Shown: in pieces, positions 1-7,286 of the stretch
How the letters are laid out: each line of letters opens with the position of its first letter
Position numbering within the stretch: position 1 is the first letter of the stretch
Assembly: GCA_043772905.1 (NCBI GenBank)
Contig: JAYVFS010000293.1
Location: 1 to 25,697 of the forward strand
Direction of reading: 5' to 3'
Origin: JAAFJT01 sp043772905
GTDB taxonomy: Bacteria; Bacteroidota; Bacteroidia; Chitinophagales; Saprospiraceae
Length of the DNA stretch: 25,697 nucleotides
Translations under genes and position numbers: made by a program
Notes under the pieces: generated by a model
The model's database searches: none
Seen by the model: only the letters and a program-made list of their open reading frames with translations
Told to the model about the DNA's origin: nothing

Positions 1-102
1 GACAATCAAATGTTTAAATCCATTAAATGTCGTCTGACCATCGTAACCGATTTTTTAAATGACCGTTTCAATACCAGACATCTTCCTACTTTTGAGAAAT
101 AA
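1..102 (+). CDS. C-terminal end of an unidentified protein (partial)
   Basis: The first frame is open from base 1 to a TAA at 100-102 and gives 33 residues ending in HLPTFEK. The gene begins outside the window, so its length and family cannot be judged, and I do not recognise the tail. It is in the same orientation as ilvD, whose start lies about 30 bases further on, so the two could be co-transcribed. An open frame this short could also be chance. Confidence 0.4.
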   Translation, partial: DNQMFKSIKCRLTIVTDFLNDRFNTRHLPTFEK

Positions 103-138
103 TTTATTGCGAAATCAAATTCTAAAATTCTATTGTTT

Positions 139-1818
139 GTGGAAAAACTAAATAAATACAGCCAAGCTGTTACCCAAGACCCAACTCAACCTGGTGCGCA
201 AGCTATGCTTCACGCCATTGGTTTGACTGACGAAGACTTCAAAAAAGCCCAAGTCGGCATTGTTTCGACGGGTTGGGAAGGCAATCCTTGCAATATGCAC
301 CTCAATTCATTGGCAGCAGATATCAAAGTAGGAGTCAATAAAGCTGATTTAGTCGGTTTGATTTTTCATACGATCGGTGTCTCTGACGGCATTTCGATGG
401 GTACAGATGGTATGCGTTACTCTCTTGTTAGTCGTGATATTATTGCAGATTCTATTGAAACCGTAGTAGGCGCACAATGGTATGATGCTGTTGTGGCGGT
501 TGTCGGTTGCGACAAAAATATGCCAGGTGCCATGATGGGTATCGCGCGGTTGAATCGTCCGTCTATTTTAGTTTATGGTGGTACAATTGCGCCAGGTTTC
601 TATAAAGGTGAAAAATTAGACATCGTTTCTGCTTTTGAAGCCTTAGGCAAAAGAGTTGCGGGAACGATTTCAGATGAAGATTTTAGCGGTGTTGTCCACA
701 ATGCAATCCCTGGTGCAGGTGCTTGTGGTGGTATGTACACAGCAAACACCATGGCTTCGGCAATCGAGGCAATGGGTATGGCTTTACCTGGCAATGCGTC
801 AAATCCAGCCGTTAGCAAAAACAAACGCGAAGAATGTGACCGCATTGGTGCAGCTATTCGCAATTTGTTGGAAAAAAATATCTGTCCGAGAGACATTATG
901 ACACGCAAGGCATTTGAAAATGCTTTTGTCGTATTAACCGTTTTAGGTGGTTCAACAAATGCCGTTATGCACTTAATTGCAATGGCAAAAGCCGCAGGTG
1001 TCGAGTGGACAATTGACGATTCGCAAGCGATTTCTAACAAAACGCCTTTCCTTGCGGACTTAAAACCGTCTGGAAAATACGTTATGGAAGACCTTTTTGA
1101 CATCGGCGGTATTCCTGCTGTCATGAAGTTTTTATTGAAAAACAATATGTTACACGGTGATTGTCTGACTGTTACAGGCAAAACAATCGCTGAAAACTAT
1201 GCTGACGCACCTGATTTTCCAGAAGGACAGCAAATTATACGCCCCCTCAGTAATCCGATAAAACCACAAGGTCATATCCAAATTTTGTATGGCAATTTGG
1301 CTCTTGAAGGTTCAGTGGCGAAAATTACAGGCAAAGAAGGTGAGATATTTGAAGGAAAAGCAAAGGTTTTCAACTCTGAACAAGAAGCAAACGATGCCAT
1401 CAGAGCCAATAAAATTGTGATGGGTGATGTCCTTGTTATCCGCTACATCGGTCCAAAAGGTGGTCCGGGTATGCCTGAAATGTTGAAACCCACTTCACTC
1501 ATCATGGGTGCAAACTTAGGCAATTCTGTTGCTTTGATAACGGACGGACGTTTCAGCGGTGGTACACACGGTTTCGTGGTGGGTCACATTACGCCCGAAG
1601 CACAAGACGGTGGTAATATCGCTCTCGTAAAAGACGGTGATACAATTCGTATTGACGCTGTGACAAATCGCTTAGATTTACTTATTTCAGAAGAAGAAAT
1701 GGCAGCACGTCGTGCCGCTTATGTACAGCGTCCTTTGGTTGCTAAAAGTGGTGTTTTATATAAGTATGCTAAAACAGTTTCTTCGGCGAGTAAGGGTTGT
1801 GTGACTGATGAATTTTAG
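139..1818 (+). CDS. ilvD: Dihydroxy-acid dehydratase
   Basis: IlvD removes water from 2,3-dihydroxy-isovalerate and 2,3-dihydroxy-3-methylvalerate, the step before the final transamination in valine and isoleucine synthesis; it is a cytoplasmic Fe-S enzyme. Counting from the TTG at 133, the sequence shows the cluster-type cysteines C53 (NPCNMH), C126 (GCDKNMPG) and C198 (GACGGMYTANTM), and further on GGSTNAV, GPKGGPGMPEM and TDGRFSGGTHG, all typical of the family. Length (about 560 residues) is normal. There is no in-frame ATG near the N-terminus: the choices are TTG at 133 or GTG at 139, and GTG is preferred because family members start just before the LNKYS segment. The residues RPLSNPIKP near base 1240 are encoded by a near copy of the CCCCTCAGTAT word. 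It is the first gene of an ilv group that continues with ilvB, ilvN and ilvC. Confidence 0.95.
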   Translation: MEKLNKYSQAVTQDPTQPGAQAMLHAIGLTDEDFKKAQVGIVSTGWEGNPCNMHLNSLAADIKVGVNKADLVGLIFHTIGVSDGISMGTDGMRYSLVSRDIIADSIETVVGAQWYDAVVAVVGCDKNMPGAMMGIARLNRPSILVYGGTIAPGFYKGEKLDIVSAFEALGKRVAGTISDEDFSGVVHNAIPGAGACGGMYTANTMASAIEAMGMALPGNASNPAVSKNKREECDRIGAAIRNLLEKNICPRDIMTRKAFENAFVVLTVLGGSTNAVMHLIAMAKAAGVEWTIDDSQAISNKTPFLADLKPSGKYVMEDLFDIGGIPAVMKFLLKNNMLHGDCLTVTGKTIAENYADAPDFPEGQQIIRPLSNPIKPQGHIQILYGNLALEGSVAKITGKEGEIFEGKAKVFNSEQEANDAIRANKIVMGDVLVIRYIGPKGGPGMPEMLKPTSLIMGANLGNSVALITDGRFSGGTHGFVVGHITPEAQDGGNIALVKDGDTIRIDAVTNRLDLLISEEEMAARRAAYVQRPLVAKSGVLYKYAKTVSSASKGCVTDEF

Positions 1819-1881
1819 CCGAGGTGTTGATTCTACGAAACAAGAGAGTGTAAATTTAAGCGTTGTTATAAATATGTATTC

Positions 1882-1923
1882 CTAACATGACATTGACGAA
1901 TGCTAATTTTAATGCCGTGTTAG
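1882..1923 (+). repeat. Imperfect inverted repeat upstream of a CCCCTCAGTAT copy
   Basis: Arms 1882-1894 (CTAACATGACATT) and 1911-1923 (AATGCCGTGTTAG) pair at 12 of 13 positions counting one G-U pair, around a 16-base loop. It lies after ilvD and 20 bases before an ACCCCTCAGTATTTTT copy. It has no T tract directly behind it, so a terminator role is doubtful. Confidence 0.5.
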
Positions 1924-1943
1924 CGGATATAATATTTGTAACA

Positions 1944-1957
1944 CCCCTCAGTATTTT
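1944..1957 (+). repeat. CCCCTCAGTAT word, intergenic copy 1
   Basis: Exact CCCCTCAGTAT followed by a T run, in the gap between ilvD and the MORN lipoprotein gene and in the sense orientation of both genes. It is one of 16 exact copies in the window; see findings. Confidence 0.85.
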
Positions 1958-1976
1958 TATTGAATTAAATGTCTGA

Positions 1977-2648
1977 ATGATGAAAAGTGGTTTAATATTA
2001 TCAATATGCTTATTCATAATTAGTTGTGGTACAACGAAAGAAACAACTTTACGAGATGCCAATCGAAAAGGATTGCCTTTTGACATTGTTCAAGATACCC
2101 TTATCAAAAGTCGCATAAATCGTAAGGGGAAATTATTGAATGAAGAGTATATGCTCAATGATAAGAGACTGTTTTTAAGGCAATATCATTATAAAAATGG
2201 CGCAATTTGGGAAATACATCAAGGAAAAACGTTTTTTAAAGATGATGGTTTTTCTTATGCTTATTTCCCAAACGGCAATTTAAAAATAGTTAGCTTTTTC
2301 AAAGATGGTAAGGAGAATGGACAACGTTTAACATTCTATGCGGATGGAACAAAACATTGTGTTTGTAATTACGAAAATGGAAAACGTTCTGGTCTGCAAG
2401 CTATTTTCTGGGATAATGGACAACTTTTTAGCAAAGAAGAGTATCGAAACGATTTTCTTTGGAATATTCAAGAACGGTATCATAAAGATGGTCGAAAAAT
2501 GGCGTTCGGAACGTTTGAAAATGGGAATGGAGAATTAAAACATTTCGATGATAATGGTACTTTAGAAACCATTGAGTATTTTAAAGTCGGAAAGAAAATT
2601 AAAACAGAAATCATTAAAAAAAATGGACTAACTAAATTCAACCAATGA
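1977..2648 (+). CDS. MORN-repeat (YwqK-like) lipoprotein
   Basis: The 223-residue product starts with a hydrophobic segment ending in a lipobox (IISC, Cys17), so it should be a lipidated, envelope-anchored protein. From about residue 96 to 208 it carries repeats of the form YF-NG-L---F-DGK--G (for example YFPNGN, FYADGT, FWDNGQ, YHKDGR, HFDDNG), the MORN_2 type that databases often label 'toxin-antitoxin YwqK family antitoxin'. That name says little about function and I infer none. Two ATGs are adjacent at 1977 and 1980. The gene is clearly AT-richer than ilvD and ilvB on either side and has no logical link to branched-chain synthesis, so it looks like a later insertion into the ilv operon. 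Its stop is 18 bases before ilvB, which suggests co-transcription. Confidence 0.8.
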   Translation: MMKSGLILSICLFIISCGTTKETTLRDANRKGLPFDIVQDTLIKSRINRKGKLLNEEYMLNDKRLFLRQYHYKNGAIWEIHQGKTFFKDDGFSYAYFPNGNLKIVSFFKDGKENGQRLTFYADGTKHCVCNYENGKRSGLQAIFWDNGQLFSKEEYRNDFLWNIQERYHKDGRKMAFGTFENGNGELKHFDDNGTLETIEYFKVGKKIKTEIIKKNGLTKFNQ

Positions 2649-2666
2649 CTTTTAAATGTATAAAAC

Positions 2667-4427
2667 ATGAGCGATACAGTAGCAATTCAATCAAATAGTG
2701 GAACGGCAACAATGGAAGAGCCGCCCAAAACAAAACAGATGATTTCAGGTGCAGAAGCCATTTGTAAATGCCTTTTAGAAGAAGGTGTTGACCTCGTTTT
2801 CGGTTATCCAGGCGGGGCAATTATGCCTTTTTATGATGCGCTTTACAGCTATATGGACAGAATTCGGCACATTTTGCCACGCCACGAACAAGGCGGTATT
2901 CATGCTGCCGAAGGTTATGCACGGGTGACACGTAAAACAGGCATTGCGATTGCAACATCGGGACCGGGTGCAACAAACTTAATTACAGGTTTGGGCGATG
3001 CGATGCTCGATTCTACGCCTTTGGTCTGTATAACAGGTCAAGTACGTGGGAATTTGTTAGGAACAGATGCTTTTCAAGAGACCGATATTTTGGGCTGTAC
3101 TTTTCCAGTTACAAAATGGAGTATTCAAATTACAAAAGCGGCTGATATTCCTGCGGCTTTTGCGAAGGCATTTTATATCGCCAATTCAGGTCGCCCTGGT
3201 CCTGTTTTGATTGACGTGACAAGAACGGCACAAGTTGAAAAATTTGAATACGAAGGCTACCAACGCAATCCCACAGTACGCAGCTACTATCCGAATCCAA
3301 AACCGAAATTGGAAGATATCAGAGCCGCTGCGGACTTGATAAATGCAGCTAAAAAACCATACATACTCGCAGGTCACGGCATCCAAATTGCTGATGCTCA
3401 AGAGGTTTTCCGTGAATTTGTGCATAAAACAGGTATTCCTGTAGGTCATACGCTTCATGGGTTAGGTTGTTTGGCAAATGACGACTTGTTGAATGCTGGT
3501 ATGCTCGGTATGCACGGCAACTATGGTGCGAACATCAAATGCAATGAATGTGATGTCTTAATTGCCATCGGTATGCGTTTTGACGACCGGGTAACGGGCG
3601 ATTTATCGCGATTTGCAACACAAGCGAAGGTTATTCATATTGAGATTGACCCTGCCGAAATTGATAAAAATGTGCCGACCACGGTAGCCATTAACAGTGA
3701 TGCCAAGCGTGCATTGGAAATGTTGCTGCTTTTAGTCAATGAAAGAACGCATCCAGAATGGTTGACTGAATTTAAGGCTTGCGACCAAAAAGAATACGAT
3801 AAAGTCATCGCCACAGCCTTAAATACTGAGGGGGGTGAAGAAATAAGAATGGGTCAAGTTGTCCGTGAAGTCAGCCGCCAAACCAATGGCGAGGCTTTGG
3901 TTGTTGCCGATGTAGGTCAACACCAAATGTACACGGCTCGTTATTATGAGTGGAAACACATCAATCAATGGGTCAATTCAGGTGGTGCAGGAACGATGGG
4001 TTTTGCGTTGCCAGCCGCTTTGGGTACTAAATTGGCATTTCCTGAAAAAGAAGTCGTGGCGTTCATCGGAGACGGTGGTTTTCAAATGACTTTACAAGAA
4101 TTGGGTTGTTTTAGCCAATGGGATGTGCGTGCGAAAATTGTTATTTTGGACAATGAATTCCTCGGCATGGTGCGTCAATGGCAACAATTGTTTTTTGAAA
4201 AACGCTATTCGTCTGTGGAATTGAAAAACCCAAATTTCTGTATGATAGCTGAAGGTTTTGGTATAAAAGCTAAAAAAATTACAAAAACATCAGAATTGAA
4301 AGCGGCTGTTGCGGAAATGTTGGCTTACGAAGGTCCTTTTTTGCTCCATGTTATGGTTGAAAAAGAAGAAAACGTGTTTCCGATGGTGCCAGCGGGAGCG
4401 AGCGTGAGCGAAATTGTTTTGGAGTAA
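2667..4427 (+). CDS. ilvB: Acetolactate synthase, large (catalytic) subunit
   Basis: This thiamine-diphosphate enzyme condenses two pyruvates to acetolactate, or pyruvate with 2-oxobutyrate to acetohydroxybutyrate, the first common step of valine, leucine and isoleucine synthesis. The 586-residue product has the N-terminal TPP domain with the activating Glu74 in RHEQGGIHAAEGYAR, a central FAD-binding-type domain, and the C-terminal TPP/Mg site GDGGF (from residue 468) with the Asn of LDNEF at 496. Length is normal for the family. The linker between the central and C-terminal domains, NTEGGEE at residues 386-392, is encoded by a reverse copy of the CCCCTCAGTAT word. Start is ATG 2667, 18 bases after the MORN gene. 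The regulatory subunit gene ilvN follows after a 78-base gap. Confidence 0.96.
   Translation: MSDTVAIQSNSGTATMEEPPKTKQMISGAEAICKCLLEEGVDLVFGYPGGAIMPFYDALYSYMDRIRHILPRHEQGGIHAAEGYARVTRKTGIAIATSGPGATNLITGLGDAMLDSTPLVCITGQVRGNLLGTDAFQETDILGCTFPVTKWSIQITKAADIPAAFAKAFYIANSGRPGPVLIDVTRTAQVEKFEYEGYQRNPTVRSYYPNPKPKLEDIRAAADLINAAKKPYILAGHGIQIADAQEVFREFVHKTGIPVGHTLHGLGCLANDDLLNAGMLGMHGNYGANIKCNECDVLIAIGMRFDDRVTGDLSRFATQAKVIHIEIDPAEIDKNVPTTVAINSDAKRALEMLLLLVNERTHPEWLTEFKACDQKEYDKVIATALNTEGGEEIRMGQVVREVSRQTNGEALVVADVGQHQMYTARYYEWKHINQWVNSGGAGTMGFALPAALGTKLAFPEKEVVAFIGDGGFQMTLQELGCFSQWDVRAKIVILDNEFLGMVRQWQQLFFEKRYSSVELKNPNFCMIAEGFGIKAKKITKTSELKAAVAEMLAYEGPFLLHVMVEKEENVFPMVPAGASVSEIVLE
3823..3833 (-). repeat. 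CCCCTCAGTAT word inside ilvB
   Basis: Exact copy on the minus strand (reads ATACTGAGGGG on +), antisense to ilvB, in the stretch coding for the inter-domain linker; it is followed by two further G. Confidence 0.85.
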
Positions 4428-4428
4428 T

Positions 4429-4461
4429 AGATTTAGGAAATTTTTAAAATTTCTTAAATCT
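4429..4461 (+). repeat. 33-base palindrome, 16-1-16 type
   Basis: Arms 4429-4444 (AGATTTAGGAAATTTT) and 4446-4461 pair over 16 positions with one G-U pair, around a single T. It lies just behind the ilvB stop and 6 bases before an ACCCCCTCAGTATTTT copy. The same build recurs at 12474-12506 and 18992-19024. It could act as a pause or partial terminator between ilvB and ilvN. Confidence 0.85.
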
Positions 4462-4467
4462 TTAACC

Positions 4468-4483
4468 ACCCCCTCAGTATTTT
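4468..4483 (+). repeat. ACCCCCTCAGTATTTT element, ilvB-ilvN gap
   Basis: Full-length intergenic form of the word, in sense orientation, 6 bases after the 4429-4461 palindrome and 22 bases before the ilvN start. Confidence 0.88.
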
Positions 4484-4505
4484 GACAATTTAAAGGTTTA
4501 ATAAA

Positions 4506-5039
4506 ATGGTTAAGCAATATACCCTTTCGGTTTTTACCGAAAACAAAACAGGACTTTTGATGCGCGTCGTCATGGTTTTCACCCGCCGCCACATCAATAT
4601 TGAATCCTTGACGACATCGCAATCGTCCATAAAAGGTATTTTCCGTTTTACGATTGTTGTTAATGTAACGGAGGAACAAGTAAAAAAACTCGTTCAGCAA
4701 TTGGACAAACAAGTTGATGTTATGAAGGCTTTTTATTATGAAGATGAAGACATTATCAATCAAGAAGTTGCGCTATATAAAGTGCCGATTGAAGCTTATC
4801 AAGACCCAGGCAAAATGATTTTGTTGATGCGCAAACACGCAGCACGTATTTTGACGGTTGAAAAAGAGTTTGTCGTTATCGAAAAAACAGGTTTAGAATC
4901 TGAAACAGAAGCCTTGCTTGATGAATTGCGTCAATATGGTATCTATCAATTTGTGCGGTCGGGTCGGGTAGCAATTGCCAAACCGATGGAGCAATTGAGT
5001 ACCTATTTGGAAGAGATGGCGGCTTCGCAGTTGAATTAA
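4506..5039 (+). CDS. ilvN: Acetolactate synthase, small (regulatory) subunit
   Basis: The 177-residue product is the regulatory partner of IlvB; in this family it raises catalytic activity and carries the site for feedback inhibition by valine. The N-terminal half (YTLSVFTENKTGLLMRVVMVFTRRHINIESLT) is an ACT domain, and the C-terminal half (about 90-170) matches the small-subunit C-terminal domain with VPIEAY, RHAARILTVEKEF-like and GLESETEALLDELRQYG segments. Length is slightly above the common 160-165. It starts at ATG 4506, follows ilvB by 78 bases and precedes ilvC. The symbol ilvH would fit equally well. Confidence 0.94.
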   Translation: MVKQYTLSVFTENKTGLLMRVVMVFTRRHINIESLTTSQSSIKGIFRFTIVVNVTEEQVKKLVQQLDKQVDVMKAFYYEDEDIINQEVALYKVPIEAYQDPGKMILLMRKHAARILTVEKEFVVIEKTGLESETEALLDELRQYGIYQFVRSGRVAIAKPMEQLSTYLEEMAASQLN

Positions 5040-5060
5040 TCAAGGTTCAAAGACTTGATT
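5038..5060 (+). repeat. Short hairpin at the ilvN stop
   Basis: AATCAAG (5038-5044) and CTTGATT (5054-5060) form a 7-base stem with a 9-base loop overlapping the ilvN stop codon. There is no T tract, so it is at best a weak pause or mRNA-end structure. Confidence 0.4.
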
Positions 5061-5112
5061 TGAGCATCATAATCTTCAAGATATTTATCAAAAATAATTT
5101 TAAACATAATTT

Positions 5113-5120
5113 TACTTTTG
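5113..5120 (+). promoter_or_regulatory. Candidate promoter -7 element for ilvC
   Basis: TACTTTTG fits the Bacteroidota -7 consensus TAnnTTTG exactly. No clear TTG is seen 19-21 bases upstream, so it may be a weak or regulated promoter. It would give ilvC its own transcript with a leader of about 160 bases holding the next word copy and a G-free repeat tract. Confidence 0.45.
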
Positions 5121-5149
5121 CACAAAATTAGAATTTTTGTTTGAATAAG

Positions 5150-5166
5150 ACCCCCTCAGTATTTTT
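5150..5166 (+). repeat. ACCCCCTCAGTATTTT element, ilvN-ilvC gap
   Basis: Full intergenic form in sense orientation inside the putative ilvC leader, 123 bases before the ilvC start. No 16-1-16 palindrome is next to this copy. Confidence 0.85.
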
Positions 5167-5206
5167 TCTTAAAAATTGATTGAAAATGAAACAGAGAAAT
5201 GTTGTT

Positions 5207-5250
5207 TAAAAATTCATCATTTATCATTCATAATTCATCATTATTACAAA
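5207..5250 (+). repeat. G-free ATTCATCATT word repeat upstream of ilvC
   Basis: The + strand here is built from the overlapping words ATTCATCATT, TATCATTCAT and AATTCATCATT and has no G for over 35 bases. Similar G-free tracts lie upstream of the genes at 7352, 8593 and 14176. It ends 40 bases before the ilvC ATG. Confidence 0.55.
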
Positions 5251-5289
5251 ACGGATTTTTTATAAAAAACTATTAATCAATAAGTTATC

Positions 5290-6360
5290 ATGGCAAAATT
5301 GAATTTTGGCGGCACAGTTGAAAACGTCGTCACACGCGAAGAGTTCCCATTGGAACGCGCGCAAGAAGTATTAGCAAATGAAACAATCGCTATCATCGGT
5401 TATGGCGTACAAGGTCCTGGACAAGCATTGAATATGCGCGATAATGGTTTGAACATCATCATTGGTCAGCGTTCACCATCAAAATCTTGGGATAAAGCGA
5501 TTGCGGACGGTTTCGAGCCGGGCGTTAATCTTTTCAGCATCGAAGAAGCGTGCAAACGCGGTACGATTATCATGTATTTGTTGTCTGATGCAGCACAAAT
5601 CGCTACTTGGCCACTCGTCAAATCTTATTTGACACCGGGTAAAGCGCTTTATTTCTCTCATGGTTTCGGTATCACTTACAAAGAGCGCACAGGTATCATC
5701 CCTCCTGCTGATGTCGATGTTATTTTGACAGCACCAAAAGGTTCTGGTACGTCTTTACGCCGTATGTTCGTTGAAGGTCGTGGTTTGAACTCGTCTTATG
5801 CGATTTTCCAAGATGCAACAGGTCGTGCTTTTGAGCGCACAATTGCTTTGGGTATCGGTATCGGTTCAGGTTATTTGTTTGAAACAAACTTCCAAAAAGA
5901 AGTTTATTCTGACTTAACAGGCGAGCGTGGTACGTTGATGGGTTGTGTTCAAGGCATTTTCGCAGCTCAATACGATGAGTTACGCAAACGTGGTCACTCA
6001 CCTTCTGAATCATTCAACGAAACAGTTGAAGAATTGACACAATCTTTGATGCCACTTGTTGCTGAAAACGGTATGGACTGGATGTATGCAAACTGTTCAA
6101 CTACTGCACAACGTGGTGCGTTGGATTGGTGGAAAAAATTCCGGGATGCAACAGCACCTGTTTTCAAAGAATTGTACGACGAAGTCGCTTCAGGAAACGA
6201 AGCACAACGTTCAATTGACTCAAACTCAAAGGTAGATTACCGCGAGAAATTGGAAGTTGAATTGGCTGAATTGCGTGATTCTGAAATGTGGCAAGCAGGT
6301 AAAACAGTACGCTCTTTGCGTCCTGAAAACCAACCTTCTGCGGTTGAGCCTGTTATGTAA
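5290..6360 (+). CDS. ilvC: Ketol-acid reductoisomerase
   Basis: IlvC isomerises and reduces acetolactate or acetohydroxybutyrate to the dihydroxy acids used by IlvD, with Mg2+ and NAD(P)H. The 356-residue protein has the Rossmann glycine motif GYGVQG at 37-42, followed at 61-64 by RSPS, an Arg/Ser pattern that usually binds the 2'-phosphate of NADPH. His124 (SHGFG), Lys150 (TAPKGSGT), Asp208 and Glu212 (SDLTGERGTLMG) and the Glu residues of SFNETVEEL form the expected metal and substrate site. Codon use is notably uniform, as in highly expressed genes. Start ATG 5290; the stop is followed by a word copy and a strong terminator, which closes the ilv operon. Confidence 0.96.
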   Translation: MAKLNFGGTVENVVTREEFPLERAQEVLANETIAIIGYGVQGPGQALNMRDNGLNIIIGQRSPSKSWDKAIADGFEPGVNLFSIEEACKRGTIIMYLLSDAAQIATWPLVKSYLTPGKALYFSHGFGITYKERTGIIPPADVDVILTAPKGSGTSLRRMFVEGRGLNSSYAIFQDATGRAFERTIALGIGIGSGYLFETNFQKEVYSDLTGERGTLMGCVQGIFAAQYDELRKRGHSPSESFNETVEELTQSLMPLVAENGMDWMYANCSTTAQRGALDWWKKFRDATAPVFKELYDEVASGNEAQRSIDSNSKVDYREKLEVELAELRDSEMWQAGKTVRSLRPENQPSAVEPVM

Positions 6361-6368
6361 AAATATAT

Positions 6369-6380
6369 CCCCCTCAGTAT
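6369..6380 (+). repeat. CCCCCTCAGTAT word after ilvC
   Basis: Exact copy in sense orientation starting 8 bases after the ilvC stop, followed by AAAAC rather than TTTT. Here the long hairpin lies downstream of the word (6388-6422), the opposite order to copies at 4468 and 12513. Confidence 0.85.
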
Positions 6381-6387
6381 AAAACTC

Positions 6388-6428
6388 AAATCCAAGCAGT
6401 TGATTATCAATTGCTTGGATTTTTTTTT
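6388..6428 (+). terminator. Rho-independent terminator of the ilv operon
   Basis: Arms 6388-6404 and 6406-6422 (AAATCCAAGCAGTTGAT and its near complement, one G-U pair) form a 17-base stem with a one-base loop, running into an uninterrupted T tract (6420-6428). This is the clearest terminator of the window and marks the end of the ilv transcript. The 17-1-17 build resembles the 16-1-16 palindromes elsewhere. Confidence 0.9.
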
Positions 6429-6495
6429 AGGGCTTTATAACTTGAAAATTATATAAATATTTGCTTATACAAATATAACTTTAACAAATTCATAA

Positions 6496-6526
6496 TTGTG
6501 TTTACAATAAAAAAATATCATCTTTG
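6496..6526 (+). promoter_or_regulatory. Promoter for the LprI-like gene
   Basis: TTG at 6496-6498, a 20-base spacer and CATCTTTG at 6519-6526 (one mismatch to TAnnTTTG). Transcription would begin about 6533, leaving a leader of about 28 bases before the ATG at 6561. Confidence 0.55.
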
Positions 6527-6560
6527 TTGGGATTTTTAACAAACATATTTTTAAATTTAA

Positions 6561-7010
6561 ATGACAAACCTCATGAGGAACACATGTATTTTTTTATTTG
6601 TCCTTTTTTTGGGTACGGCTGTTAATGCTCAAAATACTAAAGTTGACAACTCCCGCAACAGCTGCAGCGATTATCTCAGATTGAAAAAAGAAGTTGATGA
6701 CGTGATTAAGAAGATTCTCGACGATTATGAGCGAGACTACGTCTTTATTTCTAAATTCAAGAAAGCACAATCGGCATGGGAAACGTCAAGAGATGCTCAA
6801 ATAGAAATGATTTTTCCGTCAGTTGAGAAGGGGATTTATGGCGCGTCGTATCCGACATGCCGTTGCAATGCCCTTGTTGAATTGGCAAACGAGCGTCTAG
6901 ATTATCTTGTTAGATGGATTTCAAACACCGAGGAAAGTAAATCCTGTGGTGGTTCAGTGAATTCGACGAAGCGTAAAAGCTACATCCAATACTACAAGAC
7001 TTCTAACTAA
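6561..7010 (+). CDS. Secreted LprI-like (DUF1311-type) small protein
   Basis: The 149-residue product has a Sec signal peptide cut after Ala23 (AVNA/Q). The mature part is helical and shows the pattern of LprI/DUF1311 lysozyme-inhibitor-like domains: KKAQSAW at 67-73, RDAQ at 77-80, GIYGASYPTCRC at 91-102 and LANERLDYL at 108-116. Cysteines at 35, 100, 102 and 129 could form disulfides in the periplasm. Family members have been linked to lysozyme inhibition, but many are uncharacterised, so the role here is open. A second ATG at 6573 would shorten the n-region by four residues. It stands alone, with its own promoter and no partner gene. Confidence 0.65.
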   Translation: MTNLMRNTCIFLFVLFLGTAVNAQNTKVDNSRNSCSDYLRLKKEVDDVIKKILDDYERDYVFISKFKKAQSAWETSRDAQIEMIFPSVEKGIYGASYPTCRCNALVELANERLDYLVRWISNTEESKSCGGSVNSTKRKSYIQYYKTSN

Positions 7011-7032
7011 CAAGCCTCCTGTTTTTTGCAAT

Positions 7033-7063
7033 TTTGAGTCAACAACTTACACAACTATATTTG
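7033..7063 (+). promoter_or_regulatory. Promoter of Bacteroidota type, upstream of the CCG gene
   Basis: TTTG at 7033-7036, a 19-base spacer and TATATTTG at 7056-7063, a perfect TAnnTTTG. Transcription would start near 7070, about 280 bases before the ATG at 7352, and would run through the terminator-like hairpin at 7187-7225. Confidence 0.65.
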
Positions 7064-7186
7064 TATTGAAAAATGATAAACGATGAATGATTAATGATTG
7101 CATTACAAGTGTTTGATTATCATTCGATTATGAGAGATCATTCATTCATTTATTTTCATTTATTTTCTTTTAATTACTTAATGACG

Positions 7187-7225
7187 TGCCGCCGAAGATT
7201 TTTCTTCGGCGGCATTTTGTTTTTT
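7187..7225 (+). terminator. Strong hairpin with T-rich tail in the leader of the CCG gene
   Basis: TGCCGCCGAAGA (7187-7198) and TCTTCGGCGGCA (7203-7214) form a perfect GC-rich 12-base stem with a TTTT loop, followed by TTTTGTTTTTT. It is a good intrinsic terminator. It sits 177 bases after the LprI-like stop and 127 bases before the next start codon. The 7011-7351 stretch otherwise holds AT-rich repeat words and no credible ORF. Confidence 0.85.
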
Positions 7226-7286
7226 GGTATCCTTGTCCTACTTTTAAACCTTCAAATAAGGCGAAATTTCGCTCATTCAACCATTT

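Noticed and set aside
103..138. Leader-peptide attenuator or riboswitch ahead of ilvD
   Set aside because: Only about 36 bases separate the upstream stop from the start; no run of Leu/Val/Ile codons and no terminator/antiterminator pair is visible.
5207..5250. CRISPR-like or minisatellite array
   Set aside because: The words are short, irregular and directly joined, with no spacers of constant length; no cas gene is present. The same holds for the other word repeats.
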